A stretch of 64,000 bases of DNA from contig JACQZU010000021.1 in NCBI GenBank assembly GCA_016213735.1, positions 124,001-188,000 on the forward strand, given 5' to 3'. Both the position numbers and the translations under genes were made by a program. The notes below the pieces were generated by a model. That model saw nothing but the letters and a program-made list of their open reading frames with translations. It made no database searches and had not been told where the DNA came from. This document shows positions 35,534 to 43,114 of the stretch, piece by piece. This DNA comes from Acidobacteriota bacterium (lineage in GTDB: Bacteria; Acidobacteriota; Holophagae; Holophagales; Holophagaceae). How positions within the stretch are numbered: position 1 is the stretch's first letter; each line of letters begins with the position of its first letter.

Positions 35534-36025
35534 TCAAAGCCTCGGCTCCATCCCTCGTTCGAGGATTCTTCGGGAAATTCCGTCCTTCATGAGCTTCACA
35601 TTGAAGTTCAGCAGGAATCCGAGCCGGATCCCGGAGAGTTTCAGGTAGGTGATGATCTGGGCCTCGTGGACCGGAAGCGCGGATTCCACGGCCTTGAGTT
35701 CGATGATGGCCAGGCCATCGACGACCATGTCGAGCCTCAAACCTGCATCCAGGGCAATCCCTTCGTAGTGAATCGGGATCCCCACTTGGGTTTCCACTCG
35801 GTGGCCACGGATTTCGAGTTCATGGGCGAGGCAAAGCTCATAGACCCGTTCCAGCAATCCAGGCCCCAAATGGGAGTGCACCTTCACCGCCGCATCCACG
35901 ATCGCCGAAGCCACCGCCTCTTCCTCCGGCAACAGGTCCTTTCTTGGCGTCTTCTCGGTATCGGCCTTGCCGATACGCGAGGCAAAATGAAATATGGCGT
36001 CTTGGCGGTGAAATCTTTTTTCCAT
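35534..36025 (-). CDS. GxxExxY protein (PD-(D/E)xK nuclease superfamily, PDDEXK_3)
   Basis: A 163-residue protein with the family signature G56-LL-E59-RV-Y62 and a nuclease-like core: D99 (LRLDM), then E109-L-K111 (AIIELKAVE), then EAQIITYLKL. This arrangement of D...ExK fits the PD-(D/E)xK fold; activity is unproven and the family's role is unknown. The first ten codons (MEKRFHRQDA) are read from the inverted repeat itself. The ATG overlaps the argS stop (TGATG) with GGAGGAG just upstream, so it is translationally coupled to argS. Its codon use (ATA, TTT, GAA) is less G+C-biased than the neighbours, suggesting acquisition. Confidence 0.88.
   Translation of the reverse strand: MEKRFHRQDAIFHFASRIGKADTEKTPRKDLLPEEEAVASAIVDAAVKVHSHLGPGLLERVYELCLAHELEIRGHRVETQVGIPIHYEGIALDAGLRLDMVVDGLAIIELKAVESALPVHEAQIITYLKLSGIRLGFLLNFNVKLMKDGISRRILERGMEPRL
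35941..36012 (-). repeat. CACCGCCAAGACGCC repeat, copy C, split by a hairpin insertion
   Basis: On the minus strand the repeat begins TTTCACCGCCAAGACGCCA and then resumes as AAGACGCCAAGAA after about 41 bp (35954-35994). The insertion holds a perfect 8-bp hairpin, GTATCGGC-CTT-GCCGATAC (35958-35976). The whole region is translated as residues 5-29 of the GxxExxY protein. Confidence 0.65.
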
Positions 36026-37833
36026 CACATCTCCTCCGGAGCCTGGATGCCCATGAGGTAGAGGCCCTGGCGCAGGGCCCGGGCGGTGGCGAGGCAGAGG
36101 GCGAGGCGGCTCTCCCGCACGGCGGCGGGGTTCTCCGCGGCCAGGACGGGGCAGAGGGTGTAGAAGCCGCTGAAGGCCCGGGCCACCGCCAGGAGCTGGC
36201 GGGCCAGGGCCGTGGCCATGCCCTCCCGGGCGGCGCTGCGCACGGCCTCGGGGAGCCCCCCGAGCTGGAAGAGCAGCTCCTGGGCGGCGGGATCCTCCAG
36301 GCCGGCCAGGTCCTGGGGAGCCTCGACGGGGAGGTAGTCCACCCCCGCGGACTCCGGGCAGGGCTCCGTGGACGGCCGCGCACGCGCGGCCCAGTCCCCC
36401 CCGGCCTTGCGGAGCACGGAGCAGATGCGGGCGTGGGCGTACTGCACGTAGGGCCCGGTGTCCCCGTCCAGGGCCACGGCCCGCTCCCAGGTGAAGGTGA
36501 TGGACTTCACGCGGTCGTTGATGGCGTTGAAGAAGAGCACGGCCCCCAGGCCGAGCATCTCGGCCACCCGCTCCTTGTCCGGCAGCTCGGGATTCTTCTC
36601 CTCGATCACGGCCCGCACCCGCTGCGCGGCCTCGTCCAGCACGTCCTCCAGGAAGATCACGTTGCCCTTGCGGGTGCTCATCTTTCCCTCGGGCAGCTGG
36701 ATGAGGCCGAAGGGCGTGTGCTTCAGGCGACCCTTGAACCAGGGGTCCAGCTTCTCGAGCACCGCGAAGACCTGCTGGAAGTGGAGCACCTGCTCGCCCC
36801 CCACCACGTAGAGGCAGCGGTCGAAGGCGTAAGTCCGCTGGCGGTAGAGGCCCGCCGCGATGTCGCGGGTGGCGTAGATGCTGGTGCCGTCGGCCTTCTG
36901 GAGGAGGCAGGGGGCCTGGATGCCCACGTCCTCCAGGTGGACGATGCGGGCCCCGTTCTCCCCTTCGACGAGGTGCCCCGAGGCCTCCAGCCGCTGGAGC
37001 GTGGCCGCGATCTGGTCCTCGTAGAAGGCCTCGCCCATCTCCAGGCTGTCGAAGGCCACGCCCAGGCGCTGATAGATGCGCTGGAACTCCCGCAGGCTGA
37101 TCTCGCGGAACCAGGACCAGAGGCGCCGGGCCTCGGGGTCCCCGGCCTCCAGGCGGCGGAACCAGTCCCGGGCCTCGTCCCGCATGGCGGGGTCCTTCTC
37201 CTCCTCGGCGTGGAAACGCACGTAGAGCTGGAAGAGGCGGAAGAGGGGGCTGCGCCGGGCCCCGGGGATCTCCTCGGCCCAGGGGAAGTCCCGGGAGAGC
37301 TCCGGGTTCTCCGCCTCCGCCCAGCGCTTGTAGGCCGCCAGCAGGGTGCCGAACTGGGTGCCCCAGTCCCCCAGGTGGTTCAGGCGCACCACCCGGGCCC
37401 CCAGGAAGCGGTGCACCTGCACCAGGGCGTGGCCGATCATGGTGGAGCGCAGGTGGCCGATGGTGAAGAGCTTGGCGATGTTCGGGGAGCTGTACTCCAC
37501 GATCACGACCTCGCCGTGGGGCTCGCCGCTGCCGTAGGGGCGAGCGGGCTCCGCCTGGAGGATCGCCTCCAGCAGCACCCGGGCCCGGTCCAGGGGGGCG
37601 AGCCTGAGGTTCAGGTAGGGGCCGGCGGCCACCAGGGCCGCCCCCTCCACGTTCAGTTCCGCCGCCAGGCGCCTGGCCAGCTCCGCGGGGTTGCCGCCCA
37701 GGGCCTTGGCGGCCCGGAAGCAGGGGAAGGCCAGGTCGCCGTGCTCGCCGGCCTTGGGACGCTCCAGGACGATGTCCTGCCCGGGCAACGCCGCCGCCAA
37801 GGCTCTTGAAAAGGCATCCTTCAGTCGCTCCAT
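36025..37833 (-). CDS. argS: Arginyl-tRNA synthetase
   Basis: A 602-residue class I synthetase that charges tRNA-Arg. It shows the N-terminal Add1 domain, the HIGH variant GHLRST after YSSPNIAKLFTI, the KMSTRKGN signature loop, and a C-terminal DALR anticodon-binding domain ending LYLMGIQAPEEM. Slightly longer than E. coli ArgS (577). Its stop codon overlaps the start of the GxxExxY gene. Confidence 0.97.
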   Translation of the reverse strand: MERLKDAFSRALAAALPGQDIVLERPKAGEHGDLAFPCFRAAKALGGNPAELARRLAAELNVEGAALVAAGPYLNLRLAPLDRARVLLEAILQAEPARPYGSGEPHGEVVIVEYSSPNIAKLFTIGHLRSTMIGHALVQVHRFLGARVVRLNHLGDWGTQFGTLLAAYKRWAEAENPELSRDFPWAEEIPGARRSPLFRLFQLYVRFHAEEEKDPAMRDEARDWFRRLEAGDPEARRLWSWFREISLREFQRIYQRLGVAFDSLEMGEAFYEDQIAATLQRLEASGHLVEGENGARIVHLEDVGIQAPCLLQKADGTSIYATRDIAAGLYRQRTYAFDRCLYVVGGEQVLHFQQVFAVLEKLDPWFKGRLKHTPFGLIQLPEGKMSTRKGNVIFLEDVLDEAAQRVRAVIEEKNPELPDKERVAEMLGLGAVLFFNAINDRVKSITFTWERAVALDGDTGPYVQYAHARICSVLRKAGGDWAARARPSTEPCPESAGVDYLPVEAPQDLAGLEDPAAQELLFQLGGLPEAVRSAAREGMATALARQLLAVARAFSGFYTLCPVLAAENPAAVRESRLALCLATARALRQGLYLMGIQAPEEM

Positions 37834-37988
37834 CGCCGTCCCGCTTCCGGGGACCAGGGGCCTCCCTCAGAATGGCCGATCTGGGGGGCCGGGTCCAGGG
37901 GACAGGGATTCGGGATTTTCAGATTTCGATTTTCCGTTTTCCGTCAGGGATCCCGCGGCCCCCGGGGCCTGGGCCGCCGCATTTGGCC

Positions 37989-38016
37989 TTGACGGACGGG
38001 GCTTTTTCGATAAGCT
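37989..38016 (+). promoter_or_regulatory. Probable rpsT promoter
   Basis: TTGACG (37989) and TAAGCT (38011) are separated by 16 bp in the leader 40 bp before rpsT. Upstream at 37910-37940 lies an A/T-rich stretch (GATTTTCAGATTTCGATTTT) that could act as an UP-like element. The -10 box is only a partial match. Confidence 0.5.
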
Positions 38017-38055
38017 GGTCCTTCGCGCTTCCCGCCGGGAAGCAGGAGCGTCCGC

Positions 38056-38319
38056 ATGGCCAACCACAAGTCCGCCGCCAAGAAGGCCCGCCGCGATGCC
38101 GAGGCCCGCCTCCGCAACCGCGCCAACCGGTCCGCCATGAAGACCGCCGTGAAGAAGTTCCTGGCCGTGGTGGCCACCGGCAAGAAGGCCGAGGCCCAGG
38201 CCGCCCTCCCCGCCGTGCTGGGCGTGGTGGACCGCGCCGAGCGGAAGGGCGTGCTCCACAAGAACGCCGCCAACCGTCACAAGTCCAGGTTCACCCTGAA
38301 GGTGAACGCCCTGGGGTAA
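38056..38319 (+). CDS. rpsT: 30S ribosomal protein S20
   Basis: An 87-residue, Lys/Arg/Ala-rich protein with the S20 signature MANHKSAAKKARRD at its start, helical repeats and a C-terminal NAANRHKSRFTLKVNALG. It binds 16S rRNA early in 30S assembly. The leader contains a likely sigma-70-type promoter and AGGAG about 8 nt before the ATG. A strong rho-independent terminator follows within 25 bp, so it is monocistronic. Confidence 0.97.
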   Translation: MANHKSAAKKARRDAEARLRNRANRSAMKTAVKKFLAVVATGKKAEAQAALPAVLGVVDRAERKGVLHKNAANRHKSRFTLKVNALG

Positions 38320-38338
38320 CGGCCATCGAAGCCGCCGC

Positions 38339-38368
38339 AAGGACCCGGAGAGCCGGGTCCTTTGTTTT
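38339..38368 (+). terminator. Rho-independent terminator of rpsT
   Basis: A 10-bp stem including flanking AA/TT (AAGGACCCGG / CCGGGTCCTT), AGAG loop, followed by TTGTTTT. It is the clearest intrinsic terminator in the window. Confidence 0.92.
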
Positions 38369-38379
38369 GGAGGTCTCGC

Positions 38380-38396
38380 GCATCCCGAAGGGATGC
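38380..38396. repeat. Short hairpin between two terminators
   Basis: Perfect 7-bp inverted repeat GCATCCC-GAA-GGGATGC. It lies just before a 16-bp direct repeat of the rpsT 3' end. Confidence 0.5.
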
Positions 38397-38400
38397 CGAG

Positions 38401-38416
38401 AAGGTGAACGCCCTGG
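38401..38416 (+). repeat. Direct repeat of the rpsT 3'-coding end
   Basis: AAGGTGAACGCCCTGG here repeats 38299-38314 exactly, 102 bp downstream of the copy that encodes the last residues of S20. It may be a remnant of a short duplication. Confidence 0.6.
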
Positions 38417-38443
38417 CCTGAATCGCGGGCACCCCCCGGATCC

Positions 38444-38467
38444 AAGCCCGGCCTCGTCCGGGCTTTT
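38444..38467 (+). terminator. Second terminator-type hairpin after rpsT
   Basis: AAGCCCGG, 6-nt loop, CCGGGCTT, then TT. It lies 25 bp from the stop of the convergent lipoprotein gene and may work for either strand, although the T-tract favours the plus strand. Confidence 0.75.
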
Positions 38468-38491
38468 CCGTGCCGGGCCCGAGAGCGCCCC

Positions 38492-39244
38492 TCAGCGGGT
38501 GAACAGGGCGCAGAACTCCTGGCTGGAGGAGGAGCACTGGACCAGGAATCCCGCGCTGGTGAAACAGGCGAGCCCGTTGTAGGTCACGGTGGCGCCCCCG
38601 GCGTTGAAGCGGTAGGTCAGGGTCACCCGGTAGAGGTTCTGGGCCGGGTTCACCTGGGACAGGCTCCCGGTGATCGTCCCGAAGGCGTCGCTTCCCGTGA
38701 AGGTTCCGGAGGAACTGAGGCTGGCCGTCGTGGGGTAGCCCGTGCTGCAGTTGTAGGACAGGGCCGCCCAGGCCCCGGCCATGTTGGCCAGGGGCGGGGG
38801 CGCGTCGAAATCGGCCTGGTAGAGGAAGCTGAGGGTGCCGGTGTCGCCCCCTCCGGTGTAGGTCCCCGTGAACTGGGACTTGGCGGAGATCTGGCCGCCG
38901 CTCATGGTGACCGTCGCGGTCTGGGCCCCCCCTGGGAAGGTGAACCCCGGAGGCCCGAACATGGTCCCGGATCCCGAGGCCGAGGCGCCGGAGACGCTCA
39001 GGCTCCCCACCGCCTGCACCCAGTTGGAAGCTACGTAGCGGAACTCCCCGGTACTCACCACCAGGGCCTCCGCGCTCAGGGTCTGGCCCGTGGTCACGGA
39101 ATGGACCGTGCCCCGCCAGTGGCCTGCCGGGTTCTGGTTGGGCACCGGGGTCCCTCCGCCGCCGCCCGTGCTCCCGCCGCCGCCCCCGCCGCATCCCAGG
39201 CACAGGACGAGTCCAACCAGCAGGCCCTCGCAGCGACCACCCAT
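38492..39244 (-). CDS. Lipoprotein of unknown function, 250 aa
   Basis: The signal peptide MGGRCEGLLVGLVLCLGCG holds a probable lipobox Cys, followed by a long Gly-rich linker (GGGGGGSTGGGGGT). The rest is beta-rich, with Ser/Thr/Gly strands and four or more cysteines near the C-terminus (NCSTGYPTT, LACFTS, VQCSSSS, EFCALFTR), which could form disulfides. It resembles the small secreted lipoproteins common in Acidobacteria; no family is recognised. Confidence 0.75.
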   Translation of the reverse strand: MGGRCEGLLVGLVLCLGCGGGGGGSTGGGGGTPVPNQNPAGHWRGTVHSVTTGQTLSAEALVVSTGEFRYVASNWVQAVGSLSVSGASASGSGTMFGPPGFTFPGGAQTATVTMSGGQISAKSQFTGTYTGGGDTGTLSFLYQADFDAPPPLANMAGAWAALSYNCSTGYPTTASLSSSGTFTGSDAFGTITGSLSQVNPAQNLYRVTLTYRFNAGGATVTYNGLACFTSAGFLVQCSSSSQEFCALFTR

Positions 39245-39356
39245 GACTCACCTCCCCCGGGGGCAGGAATCAGGAACGCTCCGGTGCTTCCTTGTCAGCG
39301 CTTCGTCCGCCACTATGATGAATCCCGGCCCAACCTTCAAGATGAACGAGTCCACC

Positions 39357-39896
39357 ATGACCCTCGCCCCCCTCCTGCTCCTCGCCTCCGTCCTGGCCTC
39401 TTCCCCGGCGCCCAAGGCTTCCATTCCGGTCCCCGTGGTGGCGCCCCGGCCGGAGGACGTGGGCAGCCTCGACGGCATGATGAAGGCCTGGTACGAGATC
39501 GTCTCGGGGCCTCCGGGGCAGCCCCGGGACTGGGGCCGGGACCGCAGCCTCTACGTGCCGGGCGTGCGCTTCGTGAGCACGGCCTTCAAGGACGGAAGGC
39601 CCACGGCCCGGGTGATGGACCACCAGGCCTACGTGGACGCCAACCACGAGGCCTTGATCAAGAAGGGCTTCTTCGAGACGGAGATCCACCGCGTGACGCG
39701 GCGCTACGGCAACATCGCCCACGTGTGGAGCACCTACGAGAGCCGCGCCACCGAGAAGGGCCCCCTCATCGCCCGGGGCATCAACTCCATCGAGCTCTAC
39801 TGGGACGGCGCCCGCTGGTGGATCGCCGGCGCCGTGTGGTTCGAGGAGAGCCCGGAGCATCCCATCCCGGCGGAGTACCTGCCCAAGGGCAGGTAG
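39357..39896 (+). CDS. Exported NTF2/SnoaL-like protein
   Basis: A 179-residue protein: signal peptide MTLAPLLLLASVLASSPA, then a cone-like alpha+beta fold suggested by DVGSLDGMMKAWYEIVSG, RVMDHQAYVDANHEALIKKGFFETEIHRVTRRYGNIAHVWSTYESR and INSIELYWDGARWWIAGAVWFEE. These resemble SnoaL/NTF2-like proteins. The catalytic role is unknown. Upstream in-frame ATGs at 39342 and 39318 are possible, but the chosen ATG gives a compact signal peptide. Confidence 0.75.
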   Translation: MTLAPLLLLASVLASSPAPKASIPVPVVAPRPEDVGSLDGMMKAWYEIVSGPPGQPRDWGRDRSLYVPGVRFVSTAFKDGRPTARVMDHQAYVDANHEALIKKGFFETEIHRVTRRYGNIAHVWSTYESRATEKGPLIARGINSIELYWDGARWWIAGAVWFEESPEHPIPAEYLPKGR

Positions 39897-39897
39897 C

Positions 39898-40155
39898 CTA
39901 GGCTCCCCGCCCGGCGATCCAGGCGAGCTTCCCCGCCCGGGTGAGGCGCTTGAAGCGCAGCTCCGCCCGCAGGGCCTCGGCCTTGGTGCCGGCGGGCTCC
40001 TGATGCAGCAGCTCCAGGGGTCCCCGGCCCCGGGTGTAGCGGGCGCCGCGCCCTTCCCGGTGGGCCGCCAGGCGGGCCTCCACGTCCAGGGCGATGCCCG
40101 CGTAGAAGCTGCCGTCCCCGCAGCGCAGGACGTAGAGGTGCCAGGGTCCGGGCAC
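39898..40155 (-). CDS. GIY-YIG domain nuclease family protein (UPF0213-like)
   Basis: An 85-residue single-domain protein with the GIY-YIG layout: HLYVLRCGDGSFYAGIALDVEARLAAHREGRGARYTRGRGPLEL. The two Tyr and the Arg of the family are present, and the C-terminal EALRAELRFKRLTRAGK helix with the catalytic Glu is retained. Such UvrC-like minimal proteins may act in DNA repair, but this is unproven. It lies 8 bp after the KAS III gene, on the same strand. Confidence 0.88.
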   Translation of the reverse strand: MPGPWHLYVLRCGDGSFYAGIALDVEARLAAHREGRGARYTRGRGPLELLHQEPAGTKAEALRAELRFKRLTRAGKLAWIAGRGA

Positions 40156-40163
40156 CGGAAGGC

Positions 40164-41309
40164 TCAGGGCTCGGCCGGGACGGCCGTCCCCCGGGTCTCG
40201 GCGTAGGCCCAGGGCGCCAGGCCCTCCCGGGAGCGCCCGTGGGGATCCTGGTCGCCGCGGATGGCGTTCACCAGCTCCAGGGCGGTCCGGTCACAGGGGG
40301 GCAACTCGCGGCCGCTGGCGGCCAGGGGCGCCACGCGGGAGCCCCAGCGCAGCAGGTGGGCGCACCAGGTGAGGCCTCCCCCGAAGGCGGGCATGAGGAC
40401 GAGGCTCCCGGCCTGGATGCGTCCGGACTCCACCGCCTCCACCAGGGCCACGGGCACGGTGGCGGCGCTCATGTTGCCGTACTTCTGGACGGTGAGGAAC
40501 ACCTTCTCCATGGGCACCCGGGCGTACTTCGCCACCGCCTCGATGATGCGGAGGTTGGCCTGGTGGGGCACCACGAGGTCCACCTGCTCCGGGGCGACGC
40601 CGCAGCGGGCCAGCACCTCCACGGAGGCGGCGCTCATGGCCTTCACGGCGCGCTTGAAGATCTCCTGGCCGTCGAAGTCCCAGAGGGTGTCCCCCAGGGG
40701 GATCCCCCGGTGGGCCCAGCCGCAGCCCAGGCCCCGCACCCGCAGGATGCCCCGGGCTTCCGCGTCGCAGCCCAGCACGCTGCCCAGCAGGCCCTCCTCC
40801 TGGTCCGAGGCCTGGAGCACCACCGCGGCGGCCCCGTCCCCGAAGAGCACGGCCACGTTGCGGTTGCTCCAGTCCATGCCCAGGGAGATGACCTCCACCC
40901 CCACCACCAGGGCGTTCCGGATGGTGCCGCTGCGGATCATCCCCGCCGCCGAGGTGAGGCCGTAGAGGAAGCTGGTGCAGGCGGTGTTCACGTCCATGGC
41001 CCCGGCCCGGCGGGCGCCCAGGGCCACCTGGACGCCGGAGGCGCTGTTGGGGATCTGCTCCTCCCCGCTGCAGCTGCCGTACACGATGAGGTCCACCTCC
41101 CCGGGATCCAGGCCAGCGCAGGCCAGGGCCCGGGCCGAGGCCACCGTGGCCAGCTCGATGCTCCCCACGTGGGAGATGCGCCGTGCCTTCATCCCGGTGC
41201 GGGTGGAGATCCACTCGTCCGTGGTGTCCAGGAAGGTGCTGAGGTCGTCGTTGCTCAGGATCGCAGGGGGCAGGCACTTCCCCCAGCCCGTGAGGGCGGC
41301 GTAGGTCAT
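40164..41309 (-). CDS. 3-oxoacyl-ACP synthase III family protein
   Basis: A 381-residue thiolase-fold enzyme of the FabH group, condensing acyl-CoA with malonyl-ACP. The triad is visible: C111 (NTACTSFLYGL), H249 (VPHQANLRI), N279 (QKYGNMSAATVP). The N-terminal DDLSTFLDTTDEWISTRTGMKARRIS is typical. It carries about 50 extra residues at the C-terminus (after LTWCAHLLRWG) compared with E. coli FabH, so it may belong to a specialised KAS III branch rather than the housekeeping FabH. Confidence 0.88.
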   Translation of the reverse strand: MTYAALTGWGKCLPPAILSNDDLSTFLDTTDEWISTRTGMKARRISHVGSIELATVASARALACAGLDPGEVDLIVYGSCSGEEQIPNSASGVQVALGARRAGAMDVNTACTSFLYGLTSAAGMIRSGTIRNALVVGVEVISLGMDWSNRNVAVLFGDGAAAVVLQASDQEEGLLGSVLGCDAEARGILRVRGLGCGWAHRGIPLGDTLWDFDGQEIFKRAVKAMSAASVEVLARCGVAPEQVDLVVPHQANLRIIEAVAKYARVPMEKVFLTVQKYGNMSAATVPVALVEAVESGRIQAGSLVLMPAFGGGLTWCAHLLRWGSRVAPLAASGRELPPCDRTALELVNAIRGDQDPHGRSREGLAPWAYAETRGTAVPAEP

Positions 41310-41414
41310 GGGAGCGTTCCGGGTACCGGGGTTCAGGGTGCGCCCCGGGGGAGGCCGGGACAGGGGCCGATCGGGGCCTTCCGAGGGGCAAAACGGGGTC
41401 GAGTGTACCCGGGG

Positions 41415-43031
41415 TCAGGGGCCTGGGGCGAGGGGCAGGCGCAGCCGGAAGGAGAACCGGCTGCCCTCGCCGGAGCGGCTCTGGACCTCCAGGCGTCCCC
41501 CCATGGCCTCCAGGAGGGCCCGGCAGATCGCCAGGCCCAGGCCGGTCCCGCCATGGCGCCGGGCGGTGGAGTCCTCCCCCTGGGCGAAGGGGTCGAAGAT
41601 CCTCTCCAACTGTTCCTCGCTCATGCCCACGCCGGTGTCGGTGACCGCGAAGGCCAGTTCCGCCGCCTCGCCGGGGAGGCCGGCCAGGGCCGCGGAAACC
41701 CGGACTTCCCCCCGCTCCGTGAATTTCACGGCGTTTCCCACGAGGTTCACCAGGACCTGCCCGATCCGAAGCGGGTCCCCCACGAGGCAGTCCGGGATCC
41801 CGGGATCCCAGTCCAGGGCCAGGGCCAGGCCCTTCCGGGCGGCCTCCACCTCGAAGAGCCCCAAGGCGCCCTGGACGGGTTCGCGGGTGGCGAAGGGGAT
41901 GGACTCCAGTCGGAGCTTCCCCGCCTCGGCCTTGGAGAAATCCAGGAAGTCGTTCAGGAGGCCCCGCAGGGCCAGTCCCACCTGCTCGATCCTGTGCAGG
42001 TAGCGCCGGGCATCCTCGGGCAGGTCCTCCTGAAGGGCCAGTTCCGTGTAGCCCAGGAGGGCCGAAAGGGGATTCCTTATCTCGTGGCTGAGTTCCGCCA
42101 GCAGGAGGGTCCGGGCCCGGGTCTTCCGCTCCAGGTCCTGGAGCTGGCGCTCCAGCTCGCCCTTCCGGCGAAGTTCGCCGGCCCGCCGTTCGTACACCGC
42201 CTTGGCCGCCGCCAGGTTGCAAAGGGAGGCAGTCAGGCTGAGGTCGCCCGCGTCGAAGGGACGCTCCCCCTCCTCGAAACTGGCCAGTCCCAGAAGTTCG
42301 CCGTCGTATTCCAGGGGGACGTTCATCACCGAGAGGGTGGTGTCCCCGTCCCCGGCCGCCTTCTCCTGGGAGATCTCGACCACCTGGGCCTCCCGCAGTT
42401 CCAGGGCCTGGGCCGCGGCGGGACCGACGCCCATGTGGCCCGTGGTGGTCCCCCCGTCCTGGGGGGGGTCCAGGGCGGGGCGAAGGAGTCCCTGCCCGTC
42501 GAGGAGCAGGATCGTGCCCCGGGACGCGCCGAGGAACTGGAGCAGACGGTCCATCACCAGGCGGAAGAGTCTTTCGGAGGCCCGTTCCTTGACCATCTCC
42601 AGGCTGAGCGCGTGGAGCGTTTCAAGGAGAAGGCCCTCCTGTCCGGCGCCGAGCCCCGCGCGCGGGCCCTGGATCCGCAAACCGTGAAGGGGCACCGCGA
42701 GGGCCACGGTGTCCCCCCCGGAAGAGGGCTCCGGGGCAGGCGCAGGCGCCATGTGCAGCTCCACGGTCCCCACCCGGATCCGGTCCCCGGGGCTGATGGG
42801 GGTGGGCTTCCGGATGCGCCGGCCGTTCACCTCGCAGCCGTGCCGGGAGGCCAGATCCTCGATGACCACCTCCTGGCCCTTCCAGAACACACGGGCGTGC
42901 CGCCGGGACACCGCCGGGTCCTCGAGCACGAGGTCGTTCCCGGGCATCCGTCCGATCAGAAGCTCCCCCGGGGCCTCCTTCAGGCTGGCTTGTCCATGGC
43001 CTTGGGCCAGGATCCGGAATCGCTCCTTCAT
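41415..43031 (-). CDS. FHA-GAF sensor histidine kinase
   Basis: A 538-residue soluble kinase. An FHA domain (about residues 24-92; LIGRMPGNDLVLEDPAVSRRHARV) should bind phosphothreonine. A GAF domain follows (about 145-285), then a dimerisation helix with phospho-acceptor H316 (AELSHEIRNPLSALLGY) and an ATPase domain with N433 (NLVGNAVKFTE), DTGVGM and GGTGLGLAI boxes. It has no membrane span or receiver domain. It is divergent from a Ser/Thr kinase gene with only 83 bp between starts, which suggests that the FHA domain reads that kinase's phosphorylation. Confidence 0.93.
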   Translation of the reverse strand: MKERFRILAQGHGQASLKEAPGELLIGRMPGNDLVLEDPAVSRRHARVFWKGQEVVIEDLASRHGCEVNGRRIRKPTPISPGDRIRVGTVELHMAPAPAPEPSSGGDTVALAVPLHGLRIQGPRAGLGAGQEGLLLETLHALSLEMVKERASERLFRLVMDRLLQFLGASRGTILLLDGQGLLRPALDPPQDGGTTTGHMGVGPAAAQALELREAQVVEISQEKAAGDGDTTLSVMNVPLEYDGELLGLASFEEGERPFDAGDLSLTASLCNLAAAKAVYERRAGELRRKGELERQLQDLERKTRARTLLLAELSHEIRNPLSALLGYTELALQEDLPEDARRYLHRIEQVGLALRGLLNDFLDFSKAEAGKLRLESIPFATREPVQGALGLFEVEAARKGLALALDWDPGIPDCLVGDPLRIGQVLVNLVGNAVKFTERGEVRVSAALAGLPGEAAELAFAVTDTGVGMSEEQLERIFDPFAQGEDSTARRHGGTGLGLAICRALLEAMGGRLEVQSRSGEGSRFSFRLRLPLAPGP

Positions 43032-43114
43032 GGTTCCCGCCGGGTAGGGCCCATTGTGGGCGCAGGGGGCCCCCGGTGGAAGGGCCGATACAATCCAGGG
43101 AAGGACCCGCCGAC

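Larger units (their letters stand above)
35478..36012. mobile_element. GxxExxY gene flanked by 18-bp inverted repeats
   Basis: TTCACCGCCAAGACGCCA at 35478-35495 recurs as an exact inverted copy at 35995-36012. The two enclose one gene for a PD-(D/E)xK-fold protein. The unit sits between the pyrG start and the argS stop, where it has replaced the usual short spacer. Its base composition is visibly less G+C-rich than the neighbours. This is interpreted as a possible mobile or repeat-propagated cassette; no target-site duplication can be confirmed by eye. Confidence 0.5.

Noticed and set aside
43054-43094. TTGTGG and TACAAT boxes before the Ser/Thr kinase gene
   Set aside because: They resemble promoter elements but are 29 bp apart, too far for a sigma-70 promoter, and the -10 would put transcription start on the ribosome site.
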